Part shown: in pieces, positions 11,387 to 22,090 of the stretch
Layout: the number at the start of each line of letters is the position of its first letter
How positions within the stretch are numbered: the stretch's first letter is position 1
DNA from: Gari tellinella
Taxonomy: Eukaryota > Mollusca > Bivalvia > Cardiida > Psammobiidae
DNA: 64,000 bases
Direction: 5' to 3'
NCBI GenBank assembly: GCA_922989275.2
Contig: OV277858.1
Span: 13,229,027-13,293,026, forward strand
Program-made: the position numbers and the translations under genes
Notes under the pieces: generated by a model
Told to the model about the DNA's origin: nothing
Databases searched by the model: none
What the model saw: the letters and a program-made list of their open reading frames with translations, nothing else

Positions 11387-13113
11387 AGAAATAAACACCT
11401 AGGAATTGGTTTATTTCTTAACTTGAGCATGCATATAATGTGATAGAGCAACCGATTACAAATACATGTATACACATATTCCAGAAAGAAGGACCACACA
11501 TATGAGCGAAAACTGATATAGAACACAATTATTATTGCTTGATAAGGGAGGCTCAGAGACAGGAGATGTAGATGCTGCAGCAAACAAGAACAGCAGTAAG
11601 ATACAGAACGTGTTAAAAACATCACTTAAGCCATCTTCTAAAACTCTCAGACACAATACAAACAAGAAGAGCAGCAATACAGACTTACGCTTAAGCAAGC
11701 ACACGTAAATCAACCAGAAGTTAGTACTGATATGTTTCACGGGAAGTTTCTAAAAACACTTAAACTGCATCAAAGCACACATTACTGATGGCATGAGTTT
11801 TCATAACTGTCAGTTCCGAGATTACTAACAAACTGTAGAAAACTGTTATTGAATAATATTCTATATGACTTTAGGCTGCATTTCAGCAATTACAGATTTA
11901 CTTAATCGATGTACAAAAATGATTTATTTTAATAGTATTCATTCTGAAGAGTGTGATCACACTTTTGAGACACGGGAGCTGAATAAAAAGTAGTTTTCAT
12001 ACATTCAATTGTTGTTGTGAATATTTATAAAAAGTTTCATACATCAATGGCATATTTTCCAATGTGTTTTGATAGAATAGCAATAAGCAACCTTTCAATA
12101 TAAATCGATGTTCGAGGTAAAAGTTGGTTATGTTCAATGTTTGTTTGACAGGTAATTTTTTCATAGAAAGAATGACTATTTTTTTATTTCACAGAAAGTT
12201 AGTTTAGTAGTATAATGAAATAAATCATTTGAATAGGATTAAAATGGATTCTTTGAATTTGGAAATTCTGTAAAACGTTTTACTGTACGAAGGATGGTAC
12301 GTCATTCTTTCGGTAAGGTTGTGTATGTAACAGATGACAGTTTTATATACTTTCGGTTTTCGGATGTTTTTTAAATTGCATTTACGTTAAATGTCTATCC
12401 GCCCAGGTTTCTTGAAGAGGATGTCCTGTGTTTTAGTTGATTACTTCGATTAGTTTATTTTACATTTGACCTTTTCGTATATATTTCATTTGGTTTGCTC
12501 GTCATGTGACTGAGTACAAGTCATCATTTGAGACTTGACAAAAACCATATTATCTTGTAATTCTGTAGTTGTTGCTGTCATTGACCATACTTATGTTCAT
12601 TCGTCAATAAAAAACGACTGTTGAAAATAACTGTTCGGCATTGTCACTTATAATGCAATTTGACATGTCTGTCCTTTCTCGTCATTTGTTCGCATTTGTA
12701 ATGCTTTTTTCGGAATGTTCATGCCTATTTTGTTTCTAATCGACCACATTGGGTCTCGGTCGATTACGAATGAATTTGATTCGGACGAACTGAACAGTTT
12801 ATTTTTGACAATCTTTATACATGCTATATTAATCATAAATAGATGATATTGTATGAGTGATCATTATTTATCATTTTTAATCAACGAGTTGACTAAATTA
12901 ATATTACGCGAGCCTTGGCGGAGTCAAATAATCAGCACGAATATGAGATTCTATGTATCACATAACAAGCTTAATCACATTTTAAATTGATTGAAATCGT
13001 AGTTTGCAGACCTTCCGCTATATAGATTTCCGCCAAAACGTTATGGTGTTTACGTTAACGTCGTCGTAAATGAAGTCATATTGCGTCGCGTTACATACAG
13101 AGCTTGTGGACGA
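11387..13113. other. Unassigned AT-rich DNA
   Basis: No gene or repeat recognised. Several short open frames around 11368-11740 and 12648-12836 look like chance. Confidence 0.35.
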
Positions 13114-13460
13114 ACAGTTCGTCGTGTTAGTCTTACAACGTTCAATCACACATGAGGGTTGTTTTGAGAAAATCAACTTTAAAGTTTTGGACCCATTAAA
13201 CAGCATAATTCTGATGATTTTTGAAGATTTTTTCGACTAAACTGATAAATTATGATTGCAAAGAGTTTCAATTAAGGATTGATGAGTATTGTAAGCATAT
13301 TATTTTAAATCTGATTTACGTTTGGTTCGAGATAGATAAATTTCTTAAACTCTACCTTCTATTTCACTCATTGTTACAATTTTCTATGTCCATTATGTGG
13401 ACTTAGAACATTATCAACAATACAATAGACATTTGCATGAACAATTTAATTTGTACAATG
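13114..13460 (+). repeat. MITE-B family, partial copy
   Basis: From about 13120 the sequence matches the first 350 bp of the element at 33711-34672: GTCTTACAACGTTC, then GAGGGTTGTTTTGAGAAAATC, TTTAAAGTTTTGGACC, CTCTACCTTCTATTTCACTC and CATGAACAATT. It ends at the Tc1 insertion site. Another piece of the same family lies at 15722-15800, so the original copy may have been broken by the Tc1-type element and by other changes. Confidence 0.8.
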
Positions 13461-13465
13461 TTCTA

Positions 13466-14938
13466 CACTGACGAGATAAAGAAACGCCTCATTCTAATTC
13501 AAGGTACATTATGTTGTTAACCGAAATCAAATCATAGAAACTAATATTCCATTTGTATAACTGATCATTGCAGAGAACCGATGGACGTATTAGACAGCAT
13601 TTAATGGTAAAATTATGCTTTAAATTTTAAATTTGGATTGTAGAGTCACAACAATTTGACTGAACTAATCAGTAACCCGTGTGGCCACATCTACTTGCAA
13701 CAACCGCAGCAAGGCGTCGTGCCATGGAACCACACACGTTTTGTAACAGATACCTTAGGATCCTGGCCCACTCCTGATGGAGCGCTAACGTCAATTCTCG
13801 GACGTTGTCAGGCTGTGGTTGACGTTGACATAATCGGCGTAAAATGTAATCCCAGACGTGTTCAATGGAATTGCAGTCCGATGAACAAGCAGTCCAAGGC
13901 AAAACGTTAATGTTACTGGTCTGTAAAAAGTTCATGGTGACTCGTGCAACATGGGGTCGCGCGTTGTCATGCAGGAAGACAAGGCCGTGATGTTGGCGGA
14001 ACATGGGGACAACCATAGGCCGCAATATCTGGTCCATGTAAACGCCTTGCATTGAGGTTACCTTGGCACACGATGAGTTTGGACTTAAATTTATAGTTGA
14101 TGGCTGCCCAGACCATTACGCCGCCACCACCGTAACGGCATTGTCAGTGTAACGTATATGGTGTCGTCTGTAGACACTGATACGTCCGGCGTTCAATATG
14201 TTAAAACGTGACACGTCACAAAACACAACGTCATGCCAGCGCTGACCGAGATGGTTACGGGACCAAATAAGACGTTGTTGACGGTGACGTGTGGTAAGAA
14301 CAAGGCCACGATAGGGCCTGCAGGAGACAATACCTTGCTATCTTAGTCCATTTCTAACTATATCGACTAACTCGGCGACCACGATTACCTTCCTCTAGAC
14401 GTGATGTGGATTCAGTCGTTACAAATCTGTCACGTAGATGGCGTTGACGGATATAATTATCCGTCCGTATTGACTTGACATGCAGTCTACCGGGACGTGG
14501 TCTATCATTAAACGTTCCTGTGACTCGAACACGTCGAACGAGACGCAATATTGTTGAACGAGAGACGCTAAAAAGTCTAGCGACTTGTTCTTGCGTTCGC
14601 CCACATTCAAGCATGGCCAAAACTCTCAGGCCCTCTCTTCAGAATTTAACCTCGGCATGATTGATGACAATCTCTAAAATTATGGTTGTGTGTCGACTTA
14701 CACATGTACCAGTGCAATCATCACCAGATAAAACCACATGGTTGACACACACGAGCTGCACGTGTAAATGGTGCGCAGTTACATGAATTTAGCAATGCGC
14801 TGGATACAATCGTTCAAATTTTAATTTGTTCAATTTGTCGGTCAGAGTACATGTACATCTGCAATTTTAGCCACATTTTCCACTATGGAACGAAATTAAC
14901 GCCAAATGTCGATATGGTGTTTCTTTATCTCGTCAGTA
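13466..14938 (-). mobile_element. Tc1-type DNA transposon with TIRs and TA duplication
   Basis: The left end reads CACTGACGAGATAAAGAAAC and the right end is its near-exact reverse complement, each flanked by TA (13464-13465 and 14939-14940). The 1473 bp interior holds a broken Tc1-family transposase on the minus strand. Length, TA duplication and D34E spacing agree with a Tc1-like element. Only short TIRs (about 22 bp) are visible. It is inserted next to a MITE-B fragment. Confidence 0.9.
13669..14620 (-). pseudogene. Tc1-like transposase, disrupted
   Basis: The N-terminal part (14354-14620) has the helix-turn-helix of Tc1 transposases: EQVARLFSVSRSTILRLVRR, followed by a GTFNDRPRPGR linker. 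The C-terminal part (13669-14052) has HDNARPHVARVTMNFLQ with the second catalytic Asp, and SIEHVWDYILRRL with the Glu exactly 34 residues later. Between them, in other frames, are WSRNHLGQRWHDVVFCDVSR, where the expected DES is DVS, and GGVMVWAA-like pieces, so the middle is frameshifted. The usual PACSPDLNPIEHVWD motif is altered to TACSSDCNSIEHVWD. It is not expected to be active. Confidence 0.9.
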
Positions 14939-15044
14939 TATATCTATATCTTAAATTACCACAACTCTTCTTTAGCAGTTTTATTACCTTAACTTGTTCT
15001 AAAGGAATCGTTGCCATGGTTTATTTAAGAAATAAGCTTCGCTA

Positions 15045-15185
15045 CATGGTTTGCTATCGCCTCATATACCACGATTTGGAGTTCTGACGCGTAGCAAATT
15101 AACGACGAGGGACAAAGGCCCAAGTGGTTAATTTGCAGCGCGTCAGAACGGCACATCGTGGTATATGAAGCCATAGCAACCATGG
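15045..15185. repeat. Hairpin element with 59 bp arms
   Basis: Two arms of about 59 bp (15045-15103 and 15127-15185) are near-perfect reverse complements around a 23 bp loop. Landmarks are CATATACCACGAT on the left and ATCGTGGTATATG on the right, and CTGACGCG with CGCGTCAG. No coding content. A fold-back MITE is the likeliest explanation. Confidence 0.8.
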
Positions 15186-15721
15186 AAGAAGATTAGTTCA
15201 ATTCTAACATGACAAATAAGGTTTTAACAGGGTCTACACTGCTAGGTTTTCAGTATCGCCTCGGACTATTTTTTATTAGGTCTCCCCTCCTCTGGCTGTT
15301 ATATTTTACCCATTTAAAAAAGCATAATATCTTAAAACGGTTTGAAGTTTTGTTCTAAACCCCAGCTTTAAATAACTTTACATTCTAAATACATTGAATA
15401 AACTATTTTTCATCTAAATAGTTCAACTACCATACAAACTATTAGCAAAACGTTTTAAAATGTGCGTACATTTATTTCAATCGAGCGATCTGGAATTAGA
15501 TATTATCGTAGGATGGACACAGGAACAGAAATTGTAACGGGACTATTTTCACATCGTTGTATTATCAGTTTTCGGTCATTGTTAATCATACTGATATAGC
15601 ACGGTAAATTTGTTTTTCGTTCATGTTAGTATCAAAGGTACTGTTCAGTAAACCAGAAAGAAACACGAGCTTATATAATTTTGGTTATTTGGCGAAAACC
15701 TCTGCCATGAACCCTATGCCG

Positions 15722-15800
15722 CTTACAAGCGATGAAAGAAATTGAGAATGCTTCTTAAGAACTGGATTTGGTTTGTTGTTGTTGTTAACATCCGTACCTT
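15722..15800 (+). repeat. MITE-B family fragment
   Basis: TACAAGCGATG followed by GAATGCTTCTTAAGAACTGG, GGTTTGTTGTTGTTG and TTAACATCCGTAC matches the middle of the element at 33711-34672 (about 34141-34210). It may be the continuation of the copy at 13114-13460. The order fits, but about 70 bp of the consensus is missing between the two. Confidence 0.7.
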
Positions 15801-15999
15801 GCATATGTATGGACTCCCAAGGAAGAGGAGAGCTAAAAACAGAACATGAGTGCGATTCTTTATTCCTGTTATCATCAGAACTATCTGGTTAAAGGATTTA
15901 AACTGAAGCAATACGGACATTTCAGTCTAGATCTACCCTGTCCCTCTGGACCTAGATATATGCATTGCTTCAGCTGTATATGTAAAAACCGGGATACGC

Positions 16000-16333
16000 A
16001 TGTCTAGATGGTATTAGAATAGCTGAGGTCAGAGGTGAACTGCACACGCTTGATGACGTTGTATTTTGTACAGTGAGACCTAGACTTTAAAGACAAATAC
16101 TAATGAATTGTGCTTACATGTATACCTTCAATGAGCGTTATTTATGTTGGTGTTAAAGCATGCCTAACGTTTCAAACTTCACATTGAAATAACCTTTCAA
16201 TTGTAGTAAAAATAAGAATAAAATGACATTTTCGACTAAAACAAAAAGCAGAAACGAAGGGTTTTCTTACTTTGCTAGAGCCCACGCCAGTGCTAAATAG
16301 GTGAAATAATAATAGCGCGCGAATAAACGACAT
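16000..16333 (-). repeat. Dispersed repeat R2 (hairpin-headed family), partial inverted copy
   Basis: The reverse complement matches the copies at 31582-32110 and 43105-43631. Shared blocks are the TTATTCGCGCGC arm, TATTTAGCACTGGC, a GTTTTAGTCGAAAA block (GTTTTAGACGAAAA in the others), AAAGCATGCC (GCATGCTTTAACACC), GTCTAGGTCTCACTGTAC and AGTTCACCTCTGACCTCAGCT. Only one arm of the terminal hairpin survives here. It is more diverged than the other two copies. Confidence 0.8.
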
Positions 16334-16570
16334 GAGGGTATACAGTATGATAAGGTCATTCAAATTGAAAACAGATAACAACATTATTACTTGAAGTTAA
16401 TTCAAATTGGATACCTAGAAAACTGCTTTACTAGTTTTAAACAATGTCCTTACAGTCTACAGGAACATTCCGACTATTGTTTAAATTTATTTATTTTGTC
16501 AATCAACATATGTCTATATAAATTATGCATGTTCATATATAATCAAAATGGCAATATACAGGATAACTGG

Positions 16571-16711
16571 TTTTTGTTCAGTGTAAGATCCTAATTTAAT
16601 CCATTGAGTGAACATCAGACGCTATATTTTCACGAGTGGCGAAGCCATGAGTTAAACATAATAGTCTGATGTTCATGAAATTGATTAAATTCGATATTTC
16701 ACTGAAAACAA
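16571..16711. repeat. Hairpin element with about 50 bp arms
   Basis: The left arm 16571-16620 and right arm 16664-16711 are imperfect inverted repeats. GTGAACATCAGAC pairs with GTCTGATGTTCAT, AATTTAATC with GATTAAATT, and GTTCAGTG with CACTGAA. The loop of about 43 bp contains a smaller stem. It is probably a fold-back MITE. Confidence 0.75.
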
Positions 16712-18339
16712 TTACAGTTTTTCTATTTGTTATGCTTTACCTTAAGTCTGCTTTAAGCTACAATACTACCATGCTATCGGACATAGTTCATTGTTTATCA
16801 ATTTTCCATTCATAACCATATTTAATTATGCTTAACCCATGTCTCCAAAAACTGTTTGTATGTGTGTACACGGGTTACCACTTACAGTTGGTTGAACGTT
16901 AAACGGATGAGCAGCCTGCTTTACCGTGAAGCTGCTTTAAGCTACTAACTAACAGGCAGATATCTACTCAATATAAATATAAAATACCATAAAATTTGAT
17001 TACCTCTTCAACACAGCATCTCCGAATTCCATTTCAACGTTTATATGTGTCAGGTTGTTGGTTTCAAATCACTTACAATAATGCATTTTTTCCAATTTAG
17101 ACAATATATCTTTATATTAAAGGTGTTTGCAGAATTCAATAATTGACATCTTGATTTTTCATTAAGGTAATCATTTCAGGCTTTGTGTCATTTGTTTTTA
17201 TCATTATCTGAGTGTGTGAAAAAAAGATAATCCAATCCTTACTAAAATTAATGTGCATGAAACGGTCAGGTAAAACAAACAATCAATTAAGTTGTTTTAT
17301 CCAATCAGTAACAACTGTCTGTTTTTATCACTTAATAAATGTATGTGAAATAGTTCGATGGAATATAACAAACCAATTAAGCTATTTATGTTGATAACAG
17401 TATCTAATGATACAAACTGAAATATTGAAAAAAATGCATGTATTTTGTATCATATAATTATTTTAACTTTTGTTGCAAAATTTCTTAAACAATAGTTTGA
17501 TTATGAGTATTAATACAAAAAACGCATAATTATTGCTGTGAATGAACAATTGCTGATGAATTCTATTAAATAAAAGTCATTTCACACATTGCCTGAAACT
17601 CACAAATGACCTTTAGTCTATTTGTGTAATTATGGCCGCTCAATTTAAGTAATTTCATTAAATGACTGAATATATTAGTCATTACGTGAACTGACTAAGT
17701 GAAACAATCAATTCACGTAATGACTGAAAATTTTAATGACTGATTACACAGATTGACTGTAACCCACAAATATGTATAAATTAGACATTCAATGGTTTTA
17801 TCTTGGACCTTTAGACAGTCATTAGTGTACTAGACGTTTATTCGTTAAAGGTTTGGTACTGATATCACTGCATTATTAAAGAATGGGGAATTAAATTGTT
17901 GTATTGTGTTGTAATTCTTAAAGGACAGAAACTGTATTATTTGAGGACATCTTGTCATTTTATTCCGATAGGAGTATGTAAAGTTTTATTCTAGTTTTTT
18001 TTTTATGTTGCGTCTGGCTCATAACAAACTATGAAAATAATTAAAAAAATGTCAGAATGTAATCACACGACATGTTTAACAGAAAATAATTACATATTGA
18101 ACAAGTTAAAGCTCTTTTTTACTCGAAAACAATATAGTTTAGTTATTTAATGCCAATCGAAAATTATCAACATTAATAATCATTTCAAGTATTCTGCATT
18201 AAGATACTACTAAAATACAGGTTGGCTTTAAACAGCATTAGCACATCCTGTATATAACCAGCATTATAGCATTAGACAGCACTTGGTAAAGTTTTTTGAA
18301 GTATAATTTGTTGATAATGTCGGTTCTTAATTGATATAT
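16712..18339. other. Unassigned AT-rich DNA with one short inverted repeat
   Basis: The only structure seen is a 14 bp inverted repeat, AGTCATTACGTGAA at 17677-17690 and its complement at 17712-17725. Around it are several AATGACTGA/TCAGTCATT motifs between 17570 and 17760. No coding content recognised. Confidence 0.45.
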
Positions 18340-19170
18340 GTTTGAAATAAACGCAACGCTAACACGGAACATGGTCGGCATCCAAACCGTTTACCCCCCC
18401 CCCCCCCCCATAACATAAAATGACAAGCCGATGGATTTTCAATATTGCAATTAAGTTTTGTATATTATGTAGGGCGACGGTATTTAATAACCATCGAAAC
18501 GTACGGCAATGTTAAACTTTTCTCTTCAAACCTTGCCCCGAGGGACACATAATCATTTCACTGTGACGACTATACAGTTAAACCCTTTTTATTTTGATGT
18601 TGGCTATATATCTTACAACTAACACATTGCAAATCACAGCTTAACATAGTGAAATACAATCACTACAACTTACGAGTGGTATAGCCTACTAGATTGAAGT
18701 GTATTGATAGCGTCGCTTTTATGTGAAAACGGCTAATCTGCAGACACTATCCGGTTTAGAAGGACTCAATAGTAAGGCAACACTAACATAGCATGTACAC
18801 TTTGTTAACAAAGTCACAGTTTTCATGCTGAAATATATAATCTGCTAAAAATATCGCATTACTGTCGTTGGAAATCATCCTTTTTGCGACAGTTTTGGTA
18901 CAAAATATGGCATATATAAAGTAATAAAAGAGTTGCATTAACGTGACAAATACTTTTCTAGTATATTGCGTTTTCAATCAAGCCTAAACTAAAGATTGAT
19001 TTAATCTCGAATAACTTTGAAAGTGGTTGTAAGCATACACAAGTTCTTTCAGGGTATCAAAAACAGACACAATCAACCTTTAACCAGTATTTAAATCTAC
19101 AACGTTGTATACAATTTGCCCATGTCATTGACCATCATCATACCGAACACTATTCGTCTTCATTTTTCAA
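18340..19170 (-). repeat. Dispersed repeat R1, copy 2
   Basis: This is the reverse-complement partner of 7015-7845 (see that entry). It carries a run of 16 C at 18394-18409 that copy 1 lacks. Confidence 0.75.
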
Positions 19171-19225
19171 TTAACATTTATGTCCCTGTACCGAACCTAA
19201 CACAGTAGAGGAGATTAAGTTGTAG

Positions 19226-19301
19226 TCAGCCGGCTGGTTCAGTCGGTAGAGCGTCGGAACGGTAGTCCGAAGGTCCCTGGTTAGAGCCCCGGTCAGGCTG
19301 C
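19226..19301 (+). repeat. tRNA-like SINE head, copy 1
   Basis: The 5' part has a good RNA polymerase III A box (TGGTTCAGTCGGTAGAG). An anticodon-like stem around GTCGGA/TCCGA and a weakened B box (GGTTAGAGCCCC) follow. The acceptor ends CAGCC and GGCTG can pair. About 40 bp before it, the segment ACCTAACACAGT...GGAGATTA is also found before copy 2. It is best read as a tRNA-derived SINE or tRNA pseudogene. The anticodon loop is abnormal, so no isotype is given. Confidence 0.65.
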
Positions 19302-19490
19302 ATATTCTCGCCCCCTTGTTACATTTGGCCCACAACGTCGGGCCGTGACGGTTAGTGTATGGCTCGCTAAACAGCGCCTGCAAATATAACATAGACTAAC
19401 TCACAATTGAACTTTTTTATGTAGGGTAATTCAAGGACGGAAGTATGTCACAGTACCGTACCTAACACAGTTGGGGAGATTAGTTTGTAG

Positions 19491-19557
19491 GCAGCCGGTT
19501 AGCTCAGTCGGTAGTCCGTCGGTCGAAGGTCCCGGGTTCGAGCCCCGTTCAGGCTGT
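19491..19557 (+). repeat. tRNA-like SINE head, copy 2
   Basis: GCAGCCGGTTAGCTCAGTCGG gives a consensus A box, and GGGTTCGAGCCCC an intact B box. The ends GCAGCC and GGCTGT pair. The anticodon arm is deleted by about 10 nt compared with copy 1, so it cannot be a working tRNA. It lies 265 bp after copy 1 with the same upstream flank (19454-19489), which indicates a tandem duplication. Confidence 0.7.
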
Positions 19558-19583
19558 AACCTTTTCTTCGATACCGTGACGTC

Positions 19584-19656
19584 TGGCTCCCCGAAGGGGA
19601 ATTGAACCCCGGTCTCCCGCGTGACAGACGGTGATACTTACCACTCGCGTTAAATT
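19584..19656 (-). pseudogene. tRNA-Asp(GTC)-like pseudogene with encoded CCA
   Basis: The reverse complement contains CCGTCTGTCACGCGGGAG, which is the anticodon arm of eukaryotic tRNA-Asp with anticodon GTC. GACCGGGGTTCAATTCCCC (T arm) and GGGGAG then CCA follow. The 5' acceptor strand no longer pairs (GTTTAA instead of TCCTCG-like) and the D arm is altered. Encoded CCA suggests retroposition of a mature tRNA or a tRNA-derived SINE. Family recognition is from memory of the conserved arm. Confidence 0.7.
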
Positions 19657-19659
19657 AAA

Positions 19660-20421
19660 CGTGTTAAATACTTTAAAAAGTGATTTAATCGAACAAACCA
19701 CACATAGGAATAAATGTAGTCACGCTTGATCTCTAGATGTATATCTCTTAATATTCTGTTCAGGGTTGACAGAATGCCAAACCAACATTAATATCTCTAT
19801 TGATATATTAATATTAACCTCTGCTAAACTGAAGCTTTTACTTTTTTCCCATAAATCTCGTTTTGACTGATTCTTACCGGGAGTTGACTCTGGCGTTCCG
19901 AGGAACACCATTTGGATCGTTCTCCCTATAGATAATATTTATAGAAATATTTGTTAAGATTACAGTGCAGACCCCGAGCGAGGGGCTCCTACAGGAGTCT
20001 ATAATGTTTACAAAGTGTGTGCGCTTGTAGTGCACCCATAGTGCACCGACATTCATTAGTGTACATATTCAGGTATTATAGCTGTATAAAGTTAGAATCA
20101 TTGTTGCCATCGGCATGTCATTTTTCACCCTCGAAACTTCGAAAAAACAAATACTGAATACTACAAAAAGTGTAATTTACACAGGCCTAGGTTCCAAATG
20201 TTTACGGATGGGGCTGGCAGGCCTGTGGGGACAAAGGTCCGTTTTGTATATGTTACTTGTTTGTTTGTTGTTTTCCTTTTACAAAAAGCAGGCAATGTAT
20301 TCAGTTGGGCGGTACGATACATCTTTTCTAGTATTGTACTACTCTCTACAACATTTCTTTCCTTTAAACTTTGAAAACAACTCTTTACTAGAAAACACAG
20401 CAATAAAGCAACTTATTTACC
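19660..20421. other. Unassigned DNA
   Basis: Overlapping short frames on both strands (19720-20450) show no known motif. Nothing else was recognised. Confidence 0.35.
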
Positions 20422-20425
20422 TTAA

Positions 20426-20664
20426 CCCTTTCACCGCCAGAATCGCCTAAAGTCGAATTTGCAAACAGTTTTGATCCTGATCAGACGCCGCGATAAGCGG
20501 CGTCTGATCAGGATCAAATCTGTTTGACACCCGTTTCGATATTTCTTATGTCATACTCTCTTAATTCTAACTTTGAAATGATATTGCAGACAATAATATT
20601 TAAGCAGACCACACAATAACGGTGTAGGGGTAAAAAACTCAAAAATAATTTGGCGGTGAAAGGG
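20426..20664. mobile_element. TTAA MITE (piggyBac-like), full copy, 239 bp
   Basis: The element begins CCCTTTCACCGCC and ends GGCGGTGAAAGGG, and is flanked by TTAA at 20422-20425 and 20665-20668. TTAA target use and CCCTTT-type ends are typical of piggyBac elements. The interior holds a strong hairpin at 20463-20525 (AACAGTTTTGATCCTGATC, then GACGCCGC and its complement). The same 239 bp element in the opposite orientation lies at 53628-53866. No coding capacity, so it depends on a transposase elsewhere. Confidence 0.9.
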
Positions 20665-20669
20665 TTAAA

Positions 20670-20950
20670 CCACCATAATATAACGGCAACACATATACAT
20701 ATTACCTCTTTAAACGTTCGCGGATTGGCCAACAAGACACAACGTGAAACAAGATTTACATGGATCAAAAATAAATTAATATCGATTATTTGCTTGCAAT
20801 ACACATATAGTTCAACAGAAACTAGATACATTTGGGGGGAAAAATTGGGATCAAAAGCATATTTTAGTTGAAATAGTACACAAACTAAGGACATAGCTAT
20901 ACTAATAAACTATAACTTCACTTATAACATTATTAGTTATCAATATTAAA
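20670..20950 (+). pseudogene. L1/Tx1-type LINE: start of endonuclease
   Basis: The frame gives ITSLNVRGLANKTQRETRF, then SIICLQYTYSSTETRYIW and GSKAYFS, followed after a stop by DIAILINYNFTYNI. This is the N-terminal order of L1/Tx1 endonucleases (N-V-R-G-L, then LQETH). The catalytic Glu of LQETH is Tyr here. The continuation of the domain is found about 2.5 kb away at 23455, after satellite arrays and a MITE. The pieces therefore appear to be one element split by later insertions. Dead copy. Confidence 0.75.
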
Positions 20951-21397
20951 AAAAATGATACCAGGTAGGTTACAATCTTTAGAAATAGAAATTAAAGCTG
21001 CATTGTGTTTTTGGGAAACCTGCATAAAACTGTTGTTTGGAATCCCATTAGAACTCCATGGGACGTGATTCTTTCAGAAAAAGCAGCTTTATCTAAGAAA
21101 TTCGCTTTTTAAATTTTATTTATAATATGTTTGTGCTGCACCAATTAAAAAGCCTCCCTTGTGAATGGAAAGAAGGACAACTCTGTAAATACAGGGCTTC
21201 AGATAACGAAAGTATTTCGAAAACAAAAATCTGTATTTCTGCTTTTAAACCCAATGGTGTAATACTCATTAAAACTGTCTCGAAGAGACGGTTTAATCAG
21301 TAGTAACACCATAACATTCGGTGCTGAAATGAGTGAGAAAATGTTGGATTTGTTCAGTTTATTCCGCTTAACTGGAGCCCTGACATGAAGAAGTTAA
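20951..21397. other. Unassigned DNA inside the split LINE
   Basis: No feature recognised. Confidence 0.35.
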
Positions 21398-21602
21398 CCC
21401 TTAGTCTGCTGCTAAGACGTCTGCGTTGACATTGACGTCTGCAATATTTGCTTAGTTTAGATTTATGCATAGTTTTGATTAAACAAACATTAAGACGAGT
21501 GTCAAACAGTTTGGATCGAGATGAGACGCCGCGTTACGCGGTGTCTGTTCTAGAGTCAAACTGTTTGTAAACTCCGTAAAGTTGCGGCCAGTAGGCACAG
21601 GG
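21398..21602. mobile_element. TTAA MITE, diverged copy
   Basis: TTAA (21394-21397) then CCCTTAGTCTGC at the left, and CACAGGG then TTAA (21603-21606) at the right. The interior repeats the family hairpin (about 21503-21567) around GACGCCGCGTTACGCGG. It is shorter and more diverged than the 239 bp copies. Confidence 0.8.
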
Positions 21603-21629
21603 TTAAATCATGAGATACAGTCATAGCGT

Positions 21630-22090
21630 GTAAAAAAATTATACACTTGGGGTGACCGTCTACAATACAATACGGGGGATGACTGTTTCAGCCTTGTCCG
21701 CTCTCTAACTCAACCACTTATATTTTTTATCTTCACCAAACTTGCTATAGATGTTTATTAGTATAGAATCTAGCTCAAGTTTGATAACTAGCAAATTTAT
21801 ACACTGGGGTGACCGTGTACAATTCAATACGGGGGATGACTGTTTCAGCCTTGTCCGCTCTCTAACTCAACCAGTTATTTTTTTTATCTTCACCAAACTT
21901 GCTATAAATGTTTATTAGTGTATAATCTAGCTCAAGTTTGATAACTAGCAAAGTCGCATGAGGCATGTCTGAGTTATTGGCCTTGAATAATTAAAAAAAT
22001 GACTGTTTCAGCCTTTTCTGCTCTCTAACACAAACACTTTTTATTGGATCTTCACCAACCTTGCTGGCATTGTGCATTTGTATCAAATAT
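21630..22090 (+). repeat. 160 bp tandem repeat, forward array (about 3 units)
   Basis: Units share GACTGTTTCAGCC, GCTCTCTAACTCAACC, ATCTTCACCAAACTTGCT and ATGTTTATTAGT. The first two also share a GGGGTGACCGT...ATACGGGGGATG leader. This array runs opposite to the one that follows and in the same direction as the one at 39700-40560. Confidence 0.85.

Noticed and set aside
19226..19557. Functional tRNA genes
   Set aside because: The first has an abnormal anticodon loop and a poor B box, and the second lacks most of the anticodon arm. Both belong to a duplicated longer unit.
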